Numbered from the stretch's first letter, positions 23,720 to 33,791 are shown. The stretch is DNA of 41,492 bases from Flavobacteriales bacterium (GCA_020848295.1 JADLAI010000100.1:1-41492), one strand, 5' to 3'. Notes: generated from the sequence alone by a model not told the origin. Made by a program: numbers and translations.

Positions 23720-25072
23720 ATGGGGTGTGAAGGATGTGGCCGAAGTGGACCCGACGGTAAGCCGGCCGGGTGCAAGAACAACGGGTATTGCAGCACCAGT
23801 GGCTGTAACAAATTGGGTGTGTTCGACTGGCTCACCGGGGTGCCATTGGCCAGCGGGCAGCAGCCTTTCGACGGCGTGGAGGTGCGCTTCAAGAACACCC
23901 GCAAGGCCTTTTACCGCAATGTGAACGGGCTGCAATTGATGCCTGGTGACCTGGTGGCCGTGGATGCCTCACCCGGGCACGATATCGGCATGGTGAGCCT
24001 GACCGGCGAGTTGGTTCGTGCCCAGATGGAGCGGAAGAAGGTGACCGGCGAGACCTACGAACTGCGCAAGGTGTTGCGCAAGGCCACACAAGAGGACATT
24101 GATCGTTGGCACTTGGCCCGGAAACAGGAGGATGATACGATGTTCGCCAGCCGACGGATGGTGGCCGATGCGCGCCTGGACATGAAGGTGACCGATGTGG
24201 AATACCAAGGGGATGGCACCAAGGCGATCGTGTACTACACCGCCGAGGACAGGATCGATTTCCGCGGGATCGTGCGTACGATGAGCGACCGGTTCAAGGT
24301 GCGGGTGGAGATGAAGCAGATCGGCGTACGACAGGAGGCGGGGCGCATCGGCGGCATCGGTAGCTGCGGCCGTGAGTTGTGCTGCAGCACCTGGCTCACC
24401 GATTTCCGCAGCGTGACCACCAGTGCCGCACGTTACCAGCAGCTTGCGCTGAACCCGCAGAAGCTGGCGGGCCAGTGCGGCAAACTGAAGTGCTGCCTCA
24501 ATTACGAACTGGACATGTACATCGAGGCGGTGAAGAGCTACCCCTCACAGAACGCCAAGCTCAAGACCCAGCAGGGCACGGGCACGCACATGAAGACGGA
24601 CATCTTCTCCGGGAAGATGTGGTACGGGTTCAAGAAACCGGGCGAGGCCTTCGTGATGGCCGGGTTCCCGGTGGAAGTGGTGCGCGATATCCTGGCACAG
24701 AACAAGCAGGGTCTTGAACCCAGTGTGGACCTGCACATGGCCGACGAGGTGGCCGAGAAACCGAAGACGCCGGATTATGAGAACGTGGTGGGCCAGGACG
24801 ACCTGACCCGTTTCGATAACAAGAGCAAGGGAGGCAAGAAGCGAGGCGGAGGTAGGGATCGGCGCGATAGGCAGCGACCCGGAGGCCAAAGAACAGCGAG
24901 CCAGGCACCGCTGCGGAAGGATGGAGAAAGTGCGAAAGGAACAGCGCCAGGACCCGTATCGGAGCGTACCGCCCAACCCGGCGGGCAGGGCGGCCAGCGC
25001 CGTCGGAACCGCAACCGTGGCCGTGGGGACCGACCAGGTCCTGGAGCACCTCCCAAACCTCCAGTAGCGTGA
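23720..25072 (+). CDS. ricT: RicT/YaaT-type PSP1-domain protein with basic C-terminal tail
   Basis: The 450-residue product has an N-terminal cysteine cluster (Cys3, 6, 18, 24, 29) and a PSP1 core. The two motifs GSCGRELCCSTWL (Cys216, 221, 222) and GQCGKLKCCLNYE (Cys253, 258, 259) correspond to the Fe-S-ligating cysteines known in Bacillus RicT, which with RicA and RicF controls RNase Y processing. In Bacteroidota the partners are unclear, so the function here is inferred only for the domain. Residues about 375-450 form a Gly/Arg/Pro/Gln-rich, strongly basic tail, likely disordered and RNA-binding. The stop overlaps gldH as GTGA. Confidence 0.88.
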   Translation: MGCEGCGRSGPDGKPAGCKNNGYCSTSGCNKLGVFDWLTGVPLASGQQPFDGVEVRFKNTRKAFYRNVNGLQLMPGDLVAVDASPGHDIGMVSLTGELVRAQMERKKVTGETYELRKVLRKATQEDIDRWHLARKQEDDTMFASRRMVADARLDMKVTDVEYQGDGTKAIVYYTAEDRIDFRGIVRTMSDRFKVRVEMKQIGVRQEAGRIGGIGSCGRELCCSTWLTDFRSVTTSAARYQQLALNPQKLAGQCGKLKCCLNYELDMYIEAVKSYPSQNAKLKTQQGTGTHMKTDIFSGKMWYGFKKPGEAFVMAGFPVEVVRDILAQNKQGLEPSVDLHMADEVAEKPKTPDYENVVGQDDLTRFDNKSKGGKKRGGGRDRRDRQRPGGQRTASQAPLRKDGESAKGTAPGPVSERTAQPGGQGGQRRRNRNRGRGDRPGPGAPPKPPVA

Positions 25073-25548
25073 GGCCGTTCGGGCTATTCGTCCTTGCGGC
25101 CGCATCCTTGTTCATCGGTTGCGCTGAACCACCGGTGTTCCAAGCCGATCTTCCCATTCCCACAGGTGCCTGGGACAGGACCTTCAAGCCGAGCTTCACC
25201 TTCGAGGTGCAGGACACCCTCGCCAAGCACGACGTGTTCATCGATGTGCGCCATACCGGCGACTATCCCTTCAGCGACCTCTACCTGTTCGTGGACCTCG
25301 CCGGACCAGGTGGACGACATGCCCGCGATACCGTACAGTGCCTGCTGGCGGACCCCTCCGGTGTCTGGTTCGGCAAGGGACAGGGCTTCATCTTCGCCGA
25401 TCGCTACGAAGCCCACGTGCTCTACAAGCTGGGCAACCGGTTTCCCGTGAGCGGCACTTATACGATCACCATGGAACAGGCCATGCGCACTGAAAAGCTC
25501 ATCGGCGTGCTGGATGTAGGCCTGAGTGTGATGCGCTCCAAGCCTTAA
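25069..25548 (+). CDS. gldH: Gliding motility lipoprotein GldH
   Basis: The 159-residue lipoprotein starts at GTG 25069, overlapping the ricT stop by four bases. The signal ends LFIGC with the lipidated Cys18. The body has the GldH strand pattern: FTFEVQDTLAKHDVFIDVRHTGDYPFSDLYLFV (motif over about residues 43-76) and a C-terminal Y-T-I-T-M-E-Q-A-M-R segment. GldH is required for gliding in Flavobacterium and is part of the T9SS/gliding set; lineages without visible gliding also keep it. The ricT-gldH-PBP1A order agrees with what I recall from Flavobacteriia. Confidence 0.88.
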   Translation: MRPFGLFVLAAASLFIGCAEPPVFQADLPIPTGAWDRTFKPSFTFEVQDTLAKHDVFIDVRHTGDYPFSDLYLFVDLAGPGGRHARDTVQCLLADPSGVWFGKGQGFIFADRYEAHVLYKLGNRFPVSGTYTITMEQAMRTEKLIGVLDVGLSVMRSKP

Positions 25549-25646
25549 CGTACCGGTTCGTGGACCGGCCGAGGCATGGAGCTGCCCGTCCGGAAGGATA
25601 AATTCGGCCACCCAACGACCAGCCTCGCACCACCGTTCTCCTGCGA

Positions 25647-28058
25647 ATGCCCGCCCCAACACCCCTCCGATCGAAGAGTCGCCGTTTGCTGTGGTGGGCC
25701 GTGGTGCTCTCACCGGTGTTGGGCCTGCTGTTCATGCTCTTCCTGGCGGCGAACAGCGATCTGCCAAGCACGGAGGACCTGGAGGATCCGCGCAGCGACC
25801 TGGCCACCGCGATCCTTTTCAGCGATGGGAGCCAGATGGGCCAGTACTACCGCGAGAACCGGATCCCGGTGGACTACGCACGGATCAGCCCGAACGTGGT
25901 GAACGCGTTGATCGCCACGGAGGATGAACGCTTCCGCCAGCACAGTGGAGTGGACCTGCGTGGTACGATCAGGGCGGCCGTATTCCTGGGGAACAAGGGA
26001 GGGGCCAGTACCATCACCCAACAGCTGGCCAAGATGCTCTTCACGGAACGTGCGGAGAACCCCTTCGAGCGTGTGTTCCAGAAATTCCAGGAATGGATCA
26101 TCAGCGCCCGACTGGAACGCCAATACACCAAGGATGAGATCATCGCCATGTACCTGAACCGTTTCGACTGGATCAACCAGGCGGTGGGGATCAACAGCGC
26201 GGCCCGGGTGTACTTCAGCACCACACCGGACTCATTGAAGGTGGAAGAGGCGGCCATGCTCGTGGGCATGCTGAAGAATCCGGCGCTCTTCAACCCGAAC
26301 CGTGCGAGCCGGACGGATACGGTGCTGCACCGCCGCATGGTGGTGCTGGACCAGATGCGCCGCAACGGCTCCCTAACCACCGCGCAGTACGATTCGTTGC
26401 GGGCACTACCGCTGGGCCTACGATTCCAGCGGGTGGACCATGCGGAAGGTCCCGCGCCCTATTTCCGCGAGGTACTGCGTGCCAAGCTACAGGAGCTGTT
26501 GAACACCACGAACGCCGACGGTACGCTGAAGTATGCGAAAGCGGACGGCACGGCCTACGACGTGTATACCGATGGCCTCAAGGTGTACACCACGATCGAT
26601 CGGAACATGCAGCAGTATGGGGAGTACGCGGTGCGCGAACACCTCAGCACCGAGCTGCAGCCCGACTTCTTCAAGGACCTGGCCCGCAAGAAGAACAGAC
26701 CATTCGACTTCCGGGTGAGCCAGGAGGAGATCGACGGGATCCTGAACACGGCCATGAAACGCAGCGTGCGGTACAAGGTGATCACCGGTAAGGAATGCGG
26801 GAACTGCGAGCGACCGGCGAAGTACATCGAGAAGGTGAAACACGACGGCAGCCCGCATTGGCATTGTCGCCCCGACCTCGGTGGCTGCGACTCCTATTGG
26901 CCGGTGGTGAATGAGGCCGACATCCCGAAGGTCTTCGATACGCCGGTGGCCATGCGTGTGTTCAGTTGGAAGGGCGAGATCGACACGACGATGAGCCCGA
27001 TGGACTCCATCCGTTACTACAAGAGCTTCCTGCAGAGCGGCCTGCTGAGCATGGATCCGCACACCGGCTTCGTGAAGGCCTGGGTGGGAGGCATCGACTT
27101 CAAGAATTTCCAGTACGACCACGTGGAGCAGGCACGCCGCCAGGTGGGGTCCACATTCAAACCCTTCGTGTACGCCACCGCGATCCGCGAAGGCATGGAA
27201 CCCTGTCGCGAAGTACCCAACCAGAAGGTCTGTTTCGAGATGCCCCCCGGACAACCGGATTGGTGCCCGGAGAACAGCGATGCCGTGTACGGGGGCATGG
27301 TCACCGTGGAATATGCCCTGGCCAATTCCATGAACACGGTGACCGCCTGGCTGATGAAACAATATGGCCCGCAGGCGGTGACCGTGCTCGCACGCCACAT
27401 GGGGGTCAAGAGTCCGCTGGAACCGGTGCCCTCGTTGTGCCTCGGTGTGGCCGACCTCACCCTGATGGAGATCACCGGGGCCTTCAGTTCGTTCGCCAAC
27501 CAGGGCGTATACATCGAACCGATCACCTTCACTCGCATCGAGGATAAGAATGGCAATACGATCCATGATGTACTGCCGAAGACCGATGAGGCACTGGATG
27601 AACGCACGGCCTACATCATGCTGGACATGCTGAAGGGGGTGACCGATGGGGCCTACAATCCGAGCACTGGCAAGGTGGTGGGCACGGGCCTGCGGTTGCG
27701 CACCAGCTGGGGCAACCGCCAGAAGTACGCGAACATCAAATTCCCCACGGCGGGCAAGACCGGCACCACACAGAACAACAGCGATGGCTGGTTCATCGGC
27801 ATCACCCCCGATCTGGTGACCGGTGTGTGGACAGGCGCCGATGATCGCAGTGTGCGTTTCGCGAGCACCGATAAGGGACAAGGAGCCAACATGGCCCTGC
27901 CCATCTATGGCTATTACATGAACAAGGTGTACGCCGACCCTGGGATCGAGATCAGCACCGGTGATTTCGAACGGCCAACCGGGGACCTTGGCGTGGAGAT
28001 CGATTGCCGCAAGAAGACCGGCACGGTGAATGGCCAGCAGAAACCAACCTGGGACTGA
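25647..28058 (+). CDS. Bifunctional penicillin-binding protein 1A
   Basis: This class A PBP polymerises and cross-links peptidoglycan. After a cytoplasmic N-terminus and one membrane helix (about 14-35), the GT51 domain has the catalytic Glu92 in ATEDERFRQHSGVD and GGASTITQQLAKMLF. The transpeptidase domain has the acylated Ser502 in GSTFKPF, the SMN motif at 561-563 and KTGTT at 704-708. An insert at about 379-420 carries four cysteines (384, 387, 407, 414) with two histidines near Cys407, resembling a zinc ribbon. At 803 residues it is slightly long. It follows gldH by 98 nt. Confidence 0.95.
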   Translation: MPAPTPLRSKSRRLLWWAVVLSPVLGLLFMLFLAANSDLPSTEDLEDPRSDLATAILFSDGSQMGQYYRENRIPVDYARISPNVVNALIATEDERFRQHSGVDLRGTIRAAVFLGNKGGASTITQQLAKMLFTERAENPFERVFQKFQEWIISARLERQYTKDEIIAMYLNRFDWINQAVGINSAARVYFSTTPDSLKVEEAAMLVGMLKNPALFNPNRASRTDTVLHRRMVVLDQMRRNGSLTTAQYDSLRALPLGLRFQRVDHAEGPAPYFREVLRAKLQELLNTTNADGTLKYAKADGTAYDVYTDGLKVYTTIDRNMQQYGEYAVREHLSTELQPDFFKDLARKKNRPFDFRVSQEEIDGILNTAMKRSVRYKVITGKECGNCERPAKYIEKVKHDGSPHWHCRPDLGGCDSYWPVVNEADIPKVFDTPVAMRVFSWKGEIDTTMSPMDSIRYYKSFLQSGLLSMDPHTGFVKAWVGGIDFKNFQYDHVEQARRQVGSTFKPFVYATAIREGMEPCREVPNQKVCFEMPPGQPDWCPENSDAVYGGMVTVEYALANSMNTVTAWLMKQYGPQAVTVLARHMGVKSPLEPVPSLCLGVADLTLMEITGAFSSFANQGVYIEPITFTRIEDKNGNTIHDVLPKTDEALDERTAYIMLDMLKGVTDGAYNPSTGKVVGTGLRLRTSWGNRQKYANIKFPTAGKTGTTQNNSDGWFIGITPDLVTGVWTGADDRSVRFASTDKGQGANMALPIYGYYMNKVYADPGIEISTGDFERPTGDLGVEIDCRKKTGTVNGQQKPTWD

Positions 28059-28091
28059 GCACGTGCTGGGCACGGGTTCGGCCCACCCCGC

Positions 28092-28099
28092 TATCTTCG
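28092..28099 (+). promoter_or_regulatory. Probable -7 element of the CoA-transferase operon
   Basis: TATCTTCG sits 18 nt before the ATG at 28118, within the 59-nt gap after the PBP gene. No -33 box is seen. Confidence 0.5.
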
Positions 28100-28117
28100 T
28101 CACCTTAGCTGTACGGC

Positions 28118-28816
28118 ATGAACAAGATCGTGAAGTCCGCCGATGAGGCCCTCGATGGGTTGCGGGATGGTATGACGTTGATGGTGGGCGGCTTCGGCCT
28201 ATGTGGGATCCCCGAAAAGAGCATCGCAGCGCTGGTGCGCAAAGGAGTGAAGGGCCTTACCTGCATCAGCAACAATGCGGGCGTGGACGATTTCGGCCTG
28301 GGCCTGCTGCTCCAGACCCGCCAGATCAAGAAGATGATCAGCAGCTACGTGGGAGAGAACGCGGAGTTCGAACGGCAACTTCTGAGCGGCGAACTACAGG
28401 TGGACCTGGTGCCACAAGGCACATTGGCCGAACGCTGCCGTGCCGGGGGAGCAGGTATCCCCGCCTTCTTCACCCCGGCAGGTTATGGCACCGAGGTCGC
28501 CGAAGGCAAAGAGACCCGCGAGTTCAACGGCAAGATGTACGTACTGGAGGAATGGCTGCGTGCCGACTTCGCATTGGTGAAGGCCTGGAAGGGCGATCGT
28601 TTCGGCAACCTGGTGTACAAACGCACCGCCCGCAACTTCAACCCCATGATGGCCATGGCCGGCAAGATCACCGTGGCCGAAGTGGAGCAACTGGTGGACC
28701 CGAGCGAACTCGATCCCGACGAGATCCACACCCCGGGCATCTTCGTGAACCGGATCTTCCAAGGCACCGATTACGAGAAGCGCATTGAACAACGAACCAC
28801 GCGCAAACGCAACTGA
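28118..28816 (+). CDS. scoA: 3-oxoacid CoA-transferase subunit A
   Basis: The 232-residue alpha subunit of a family I CoA-transferase moves CoA from succinyl-CoA (or acetyl-CoA) to acetoacetate or related 3-oxoacids. The N-terminal glycine motif [12 protein letters not shown] binds Co[16 protein letters not shown] is diagnostic for the SCOT alpha subunit, and [16 protein letters not shown] follows. Subunit B begins 2 nt downstream. It would serve ketone-body or leucine/butanoate degradation. No thiolase or HMG-CoA lyase gene is nearby. Confidence 0.92.
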   Translation: MNKIVKSADEALDGLRDGMTLMVGGFGLCGIPEKSIAALVRKGVKGLTCISNNAGVDDFGLGLLLQTRQIKKMISSYVGENAEFERQLLSGELQVDLVPQGTLAERCRAGGAGIPAFFTPAGYGTEVAEGKETREFNGKMYVLEEWLRADFALVKAWKGDRFGNLVYKRTARNFNPMMAMAGKITVAEVEQLVDPSELDPDEIHTPGIFVNRIFQGTDYEKRIEQRTTRKRN

Positions 28817-28818
28817 CC

Positions 28819-29475
28819 ATGGCGCTAACGAAGGAACAGATGGCGCAGCGGATCGCGCGCGAATTGAAGGACGGCTACTATGTGAACCTGGGCATCGGTA
28901 TTCCTACGCTGGTGGCGAACTACGTGCCCAAGGGGATGAACGTGGTGTTCCAGAGCGAGAACGGGATCCTGGGCATGGGACCTTTCCCGTACGAGGGAGA
29001 GGAGGATGCCGACCTGATCAATGCGGGCAAGCAGACCGTGACCCTGCTGCCCGGTAGCAGCATCTTCGACAGCAGCACCAGCTTCGCCATGATCCGTGGG
29101 CAGCACGTGCAGCTCACGGTGCTCGGTGCCATGGAGGTGACCGATACCGGTGACATCGCCAATTGGAAGATCCCGGGCAAGATGGTGAAGGGCATGGGTG
29201 GTGCCATGGACCTGGTGGCCAGTGCCGAGAACATCATCGTGGCCATGATGCATGCGAACAAGGCCGGCGAGAGCAAATTGTTGAAGCATTGCACCTTGCC
29301 GCTCACCGGCGTGCGTTGCGTGAAGAAGGTGGTGACCGACCTCGGTGCCTTCGACATCACCCCGGAAGGGTTCCGGCTCTTGGAGCGTGCACCGGGCGTG
29401 ACCGTGGAGGAGATCAAAGCCAGGACGGAAGGAAGGTTGGTGGTGGGGGGGGAGGTCCCGGAAATGGTGGTGTGA
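28819..29475 (+). CDS. scoB: 3-oxoacid CoA-transferase subunit B
   Basis: The 218-residue beta subunit supplies the catalytic glutamate, Glu47 in QSENGILGMGP, which forms the glutamyl-CoA thioester intermediate. The N-terminal NLGIGIPTLVANYV and the FDITPEGFRLLERAPGVTVEE tail match the family. A run of eight G at 29445-29452 lies near the 3' end but the frame is intact. It is translationally adjacent to scoA (2-nt gap). Confidence 0.93.
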   Translation: MALTKEQMAQRIARELKDGYYVNLGIGIPTLVANYVPKGMNVVFQSENGILGMGPFPYEGEEDADLINAGKQTVTLLPGSSIFDSSTSFAMIRGQHVQLTVLGAMEVTDTGDIANWKIPGKMVKGMGGAMDLVASAENIIVAMMHANKAGESKLLKHCTLPLTGVRCVKKVVTDLGAFDITPEGFRLLERAPGVTVEEIKARTEGRLVVGGEVPEMVV

Positions 29476-29594
29476 TCGATCCGGGGTCCGCAGGATGCTG
29501 CTGAGCCGGACCTCACGACCAGCCCACGGTGGCGGGTAGCGATGATGACCCGCGCTTGCGGACCATGCCGCTCCTCATGAACAGGGGCGCCGGT

Positions 29595-29602
29595 TACATT
29601 TG
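29595..29602 (+). promoter_or_regulatory. Probable -7 element of the first glycosyltransferase operon
   Basis: TACATTTG is a perfect TAnnTTTG match in the 169-nt gap after scoB. The ATG at 29645 is 42 nt downstream, and this element excludes the TTG/ATG codons at 29600-29605 as starts. A 6-bp inverted repeat GGTCCG/CGGACC (29485-29512) lies upstream but has no T tract. Confidence 0.55.
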
Positions 29603-29644
29603 ATGCCCTTGAACGGGGCGGGGCTTCGGGCCCCACGTACCACC

Positions 29645-31279
29645 ATGGGAATTCGCAACCTCACCCAGCGGCTCGCCCGCATCGATCACCGTTGGTGGTT
29701 CCTGGCGGGCTTCGTGCTGATGTGCAGCGCGTATGAGTATGGACGGGTGCTGCATTTACGCCCCCAACCGCACCACATCATGCGGCAGTGCGATTGCCTC
29801 GGGCCCACCTACAACTACTTCTACGGCGACCCGAACATCCTGCATCCGTGGATGTGCAACCTGCATGCGGATCATGACACGAGCGGGGAGAGCGCTGGCG
29901 AGTTCCCCGGGATCTACTGGATCATGGGGATGCTGTGGCGGGTGATCGGGCAGAGCGAGTTCGCCTACCGCCTCTTCGGTCTGCTCCTGCACGCGCTGGG
30001 ATCATGGGCGCTCTATCGAACGTCGACGCGCATTCTGGGGTCCGGATTCTGGGGGGCCTGGCTGTCCCTGCTCTTCTTCACCTCGCCGGTGGTGGCCTAT
30101 TTCGCGGTCTCCTTCTTGCCGGATGTGCCGGCCTTCGACCTCGCGATACTGGGCTGGTGGTGTTTCGTGACCTACCACGACCGCAAGCGGAAACGATGGC
30201 TAATAGGCATGTTCCTGTTGATGGCCTTGGGTACGCTGCTCAAGGTCACCGCCGGGATGAGCGTGCTCGCCCTGTTGGGTGTGCTGGTCGTGGAATCGGT
30301 GGTACCGGATCGGCTCTTGCCGAAGTGGCGCGCGTTCCCCCAACGGGGCTGGGCCTGGCTCGGTTTCCTGCTCCTGTTCGCCATGGTCTTCTCCTGGTAC
30401 ATGTACGCGGCGTGGTATAATGGACTGCACGGAGCGGGTTATACTCCGAACAGTTTTTGGCCGCTGTGGGAGACCACCCCGGAAGTGTATGCCTTCGCGG
30501 TGTGGTTCGGGCTCAACATCCTGGTGTACGAGCTTTTCGCGGCACCGATGTGGATCCTGCTCTTCGCTGGTATGGCCGTCTTCTTCGTTGCCATCCGCCG
30601 CTTCCCCCTCCAAGTGGTCCTGGTGAACATCGCGCTGCTCTGTGGGGTGATCCTGTTCACCATCGGCTGGTTCAAGGCGCTGGAGAACCACGACTACTAC
30701 TTCATCAATCCGCAGATCATGGCGGTCGTGATGATCCTCACCGCCTTGTGGTATGTGGGGCGCCGCCATCCCCAGGTACTGCGGAGCCCATGGGCCAAAG
30801 GGGTTGCCATGGCTCTGTTGACCTACAGTACGGTGTACACCATGTTCGATATGCGCCTGCGCACCCGCGGCGGAACACCGCTTTCGGATGAGCAACGCCC
30901 ACCCTTGCTCAACGAAGCCCAGATCGACCATTGGAGGGAGACCCAGTTCTGGAGCTTCCGGGGCCTGATGACGATCACCCCCTACGCCCGTTCGCTCGGC
31001 ATCACACCCGATGACCGTGTGATCACGGTGCGTGACCGGTCCTGGCAGAATGCTTTGTACGTGATCGGTCAGCGGGGCTGGAATGATGGTAACCTGGGCC
31101 TGGAGGACACCGCCTCCTTCGAGCACTGCCTGCGGAATGGGGCGAGGTATCTGTTCGTGAACGAGTCGGATTGGCTCCAACGGCCCTACATGCAGCGGTA
31201 TCTTCAGCATCCCATCGGTGAATACGAAGGGGTCCACATCTTCGACCTTCGCCCCCTTAGCCCACTACCGACACCGTGA
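29645..31279 (+). CDS. GT39/PMT-like polytopic membrane glycosyltransferase
   Basis: The 544-residue protein has about 11 membrane segments and the GT-C layout. The first periplasmic loop begins [20 protein letters not shown], with the acidic residue position expected for the catalytic Asp of Dol-P-Man/ArnT-type enzymes, and a second acidic site is [10 protein letters not shown] soluble C-terminal part follows from about residue 420. Such enzymes take a sugar from a polyprenyl-phosphate donor. The next gene encodes a DPM1-like donor synthase and overlaps by 4 nt, which supports this. Acceptor unknown: glycolipid, glycan or secreted protein. Confidence 0.78.
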   Translation: MGIRNLTQRLARIDHRWWFLAGFVLMCSAYEYGRVLHLRPQPHHIMRQCDCLGPTYNYFYGDPNILHPWMCNLHADHDTSGESAGEFPGIYWIMGMLWRVIGQSEFAYRLFGLLLHALGSWALYRTSTRILGSGFWGAWLSLLFFTSPVVAYFAVSFLPDVPAFDLAILGWWCFVTYHDRKRKRWLIGMFLLMALGTLLKVTAGMSVLALLGVLVVESVVPDRLLPKWRAFPQRGWAWLGFLLLFAMVFSWYMYAAWYNGLHGAGYTPNSFWPLWETTPEVYAFAVWFGLNILVYELFAAPMWILLFAGMAVFFVAIRRFPLQVVLVNIALLCGVILFTIGWFKALENHDYYFINPQIMAVVMILTALWYVGRRHPQVLRSPWAKGVAMALLTYSTVYTMFDMRLRTRGGTPLSDEQRPPLLNEAQIDHWRETQFWSFRGLMTITPYARSLGITPDDRVITVRDRSWQNALYVIGQRGWNDGNLGLEDTASFEHCLRNGARYLFVNESDWLQRPYMQRYLQHPIGEYEGVHIFDLRPLSPLPTP

Positions 31280-31980
31280 AGCTCTCCATCATCATCCCCG
31301 CTTACAACGAGGAGCGCACGATCCACCTGATCCTGGACAAGGTGCAGGCGGTGGTGTTGCGTGAAGGGATCAACAAAGAGGTCATCATCGTGAACGACGG
31401 TTCGAAGGACGGTACCGTGCAGGCGGTTGAGCGGTACATCGCTGAGAATCCCTCCGTTCCGATCAAGTTCTTCCAACAACCGAAGAACATGGGTAAGGGT
31501 GCCGCGATCCATCGGGGGATCAAGGAGGCCACCGGCGAATACCTGATCGTGCAGGATGCCGACCTGGAGTATGATCCCCGCGAGTACAACGACCTGTTGC
31601 GACCGGTGTGCGAAGGCTTCGCCGATGTGGTCTTCGGCTCGCGTTTCATGGGCCACCACCCGCACCGCATCCTCTTCTTCTGGCATAGCATCGGCAACAA
31701 GTTCCTCACCCATCTATCCAACGCGTTCAACAATTTGAACCTGACGGACATGGAGACCTGCTATAAGTTGATGCGGAGCGACATCGCCAAGGGCTTGGAC
31801 CTTCGCGAACGTCGTTTCGGCTTCGAGCCGGAGGTGACGGCGAAGCTTGCTCGTGTGAAAGGCGTTCGGATCTATGAGGTCGGCATCAGCTATTACGGCC
31901 GTACCTACGCCGAGGGTAAGAAGATCGGGTGGAAGGACGGCTTCCGGGCCATCTGGTGCATCATCAAATACGGGTTCTGA
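31276..31980 (+). CDS. GT2 glycosyltransferase, DPM1-like polyprenyl-phosphate sugar synthase
   Basis: The 234-residue cytoplasmic enzyme has the DPM1 pattern: [14 protein letters not shown] at the start, [10 protein letters not shown] (about 38-47), and the metal-binding DADLEYDP with Asp94 and Asp96. GSRF precedes an acceptor-site region, and ETCYKLMR and [13 protein letters not shown] follow. There is no membrane helix, as in soluble DPM1-type enzymes. It would charge a polyprenyl phosphate with mannose or glucose from a nucleotide sugar. Start GTG overlaps the previous stop as GTGA. Confidence 0.85.
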   Translation: MKLSIIIPAYNEERTIHLILDKVQAVVLREGINKEVIIVNDGSKDGTVQAVERYIAENPSVPIKFFQQPKNMGKGAAIHRGIKEATGEYLIVQDADLEYDPREYNDLLRPVCEGFADVVFGSRFMGHHPHRILFFWHSIGNKFLTHLSNAFNNLNLTDMETCYKLMRSDIAKGLDLRERRFGFEPEVTAKLARVKGVRIYEVGISYYGRTYAEGKKIGWKDGFRAIWCIIKYGF

Positions 31981-31982
31981 AT

Positions 31983-33791
31983 ATGGAGAAGGACGCACCG
32001 CGAGCGGATGACCGTCCGGACATGCGGATAGCCTTGGTGGTGGCCACCGGTGTGCTTGGTGTGCTTGGCGTGTTCGCGTGGCGCTATTACCTGGAGCGCA
32101 CGGCCTGTTTCGATAGTGCTTTCTTCTCCTGGCTCATGCTCGAAGCCGGACATCCGATCAGCGTGCTGGGCCGATATGGCTCATGGATCGCGCAGGTCCT
32201 GCCGGTGTTGATGATGAAGATCGGAGCTTCACTGGAGGTGGTACTGCGCAGCTACTCCCTCGCCTTCATCCTGGTGCACGCCCTTGTGCTCTATCTCGTT
32301 GCCTTCCGGCTGAAAGAGCGGCGTGCGGTAGTGGCTCTGGCGCTCACGCTCACGACGGGCTTTCATTACATGTTCTACTACGGCATCAGCGAGTTGTACC
32401 AGGGCCTGTCCCTCACCGTGCTGTTGTGGGTGCTCATCCGCAGGGCGTGGTCGGCCGCATCGCCGACCGGATGGGTGGTCGCGGCCGTGGCGCTGAACGT
32501 GGTGATCTCATTCTTCCATCAGTTGCTCGTGCTCCCGCTCGTTTTCATCCTGGTGTTCGAGGCATTGGAGGAACAACGTTGGCGTAAGCGAGGCACTTGG
32601 TTGCTGGGTATCGTGCTGGTGGCTTGGTATGTGGCGCGCATCACCCTGATGGCCAAGTCGACCTACGAGGAATCGCGCATGCCACACGCATCCGATCTGG
32701 TCACCTACCTCTTCCGTCTTGGTGAACTGAACAGTACGGCGTACCTGCTCATGGTCTGGACCAAGTTCAAGGCCCTCTTGTTGGTGATCGCGGTGGGCAC
32801 GTGCTTGTTGGTCTGGCAGCGATCCTGGCTGCGGCTCGCCTGGACCTTGGTCTTCAGCACGGCCTTCCTCACCCTCATCCTCATCGTGGATCGCGATGGC
32901 ATGGCCCCGGTGATCTACGAGAATTACTATCCGGTGATCGGCATGGTCTGGGCCATCGCCTTCGCCAGCGAGTTGGATCGGATCTCCGGACTTCTGCGCA
33001 AGATGATGCACGGGGTCTTTGTCGTGGCTTGTGCGCTCGGTCTTCTTCAGATCCATCGTGCGCATTATCGCCTTACGGAGCGGGTGAACTATTTACAACG
33101 CATCACGGACTATCAAGCGGAGCTTGGGATCCGAAAGGGATTGGTGCGGTTCGACAACTTCCCTTGGTCGTACACACTGGTGCATTGGGCAGTAGGGATG
33201 GAAAGCGCGTTGGTTTCGGCGGTCAAGGCGCCGGACGAGGCTTCGACCATCTTCATATCGGACGATTTGGCTCGGGTTGCAGAACTGGCTCCCCTACCAC
33301 ATCAATTCCTGGGACCGTCGTGGGCGCCGAATTGGTTCCCAATGGAGGTGCTGGACACCGATTACTTCCGATTCCCCGAGGATGTCGGTTACACCTGGAT
33401 ATGCGGAACGGATCCTGTTCATGCCATGGACCGTTTGCGCATCCTTCCCCCGGAGGAGCCTTATCGATTGGTCCCTGACCGCTTCACCGTTGTTCCGATC
33501 CGGTTGGAGAATACAGGACAGGAGCGGTTCGCTTCCTGCGCAGCGAACGGAAAGCCGTTGCAGTTCTTGTATCAGCTGTTGCGTGAGGATGGCACCATCT
33601 ATCAGGAGAGCGCACATTGCAGCTCCATGGAGGTGGACATAGCACCGGGAACAGCCTATATGCAAGGTCTCGTGTTGGAGCGACCGGTGGACAACGGCCG
33701 GTATACGGTGCGTTCTTGGCTGTCTGTGGAAGGCAGACCGTTAGGCGAAGCGTTCCAATTCGAGGTCGTGGCGGATAGCTGGCCTTTCTGA
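31983..33791 (+). CDS. Polytopic membrane protein, GT-C-like, with a C-terminal beta-rich domain
   Basis: The 602-residue product has about ten membrane segments in the first 400 residues. The C-terminal ~110 residues are soluble and beta-rich: VVPIRLENTGQERF, then QFLYQLLREDGTI, then NGRYTVRSWLSVEG, a pattern I associate with carbohydrate-linked accessory domains. An acidic pair (CFDSAFFSW) in the first loop could be catalytic. The start is ATG at 31983, two nucleotides after the GT2 stop. Its position in an operon with a GT39-like and a DPM1-like enzyme suggests a glycosyltransferase or flippase role, not proven by sequence. Confidence 0.65.
   Translation: MEKDAPRADDRPDMRIALVVATGVLGVLGVFAWRYYLERTACFDSAFFSWLMLEAGHPISVLGRYGSWIAQVLPVLMMKIGASLEVVLRSYSLAFILVHALVLYLVAFRLKERRAVVALALTLTTGFHYMFYYGISELYQGLSLTVLLWVLIRRAWSAASPTGWVVAAVALNVVISFFHQLLVLPLVFILVFEALEEQRWRKRGTWLLGIVLVAWYVARITLMAKSTYEESRMPHASDLVTYLFRLGELNSTAYLLMVWTKFKALLLVIAVGTCLLVWQRSWLRLAWTLVFSTAFLTLILIVDRDGMAPVIYENYYPVIGMVWAIAFASELDRISGLLRKMMHGVFVVACALGLLQIHRAHYRLTERVNYLQRITDYQAELGIRKGLVRFDNFPWSYTLVHWAVGMESALVSAVKAPDEASTIFISDDLARVAELAPLPHQFLGPSWAPNWFPMEVLDTDYFRFPEDVGYTWICGTDPVHAMDRLRILPPEEPYRLVPDRFTVVPIRLENTGQERFASCAANGKPLQFLYQLLREDGTIYQESAHCSSMEVDIAPGTAYMQGLVLERPVDNGRYTVRSWLSVEGRPLGEAFQFEVVADSWPF

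Noticed and set aside
26487-28103. 538-residue minus-strand open frame opposite PBP1A
   Set aside because: Antisense shadow; the plus-strand PBP1A has all catalytic motifs.
29445-29452. Eight-G run near the end of scoB as a second phase-variable tract
   Set aside because: The reading frame is intact and matches the expected C-terminus; the run is short.
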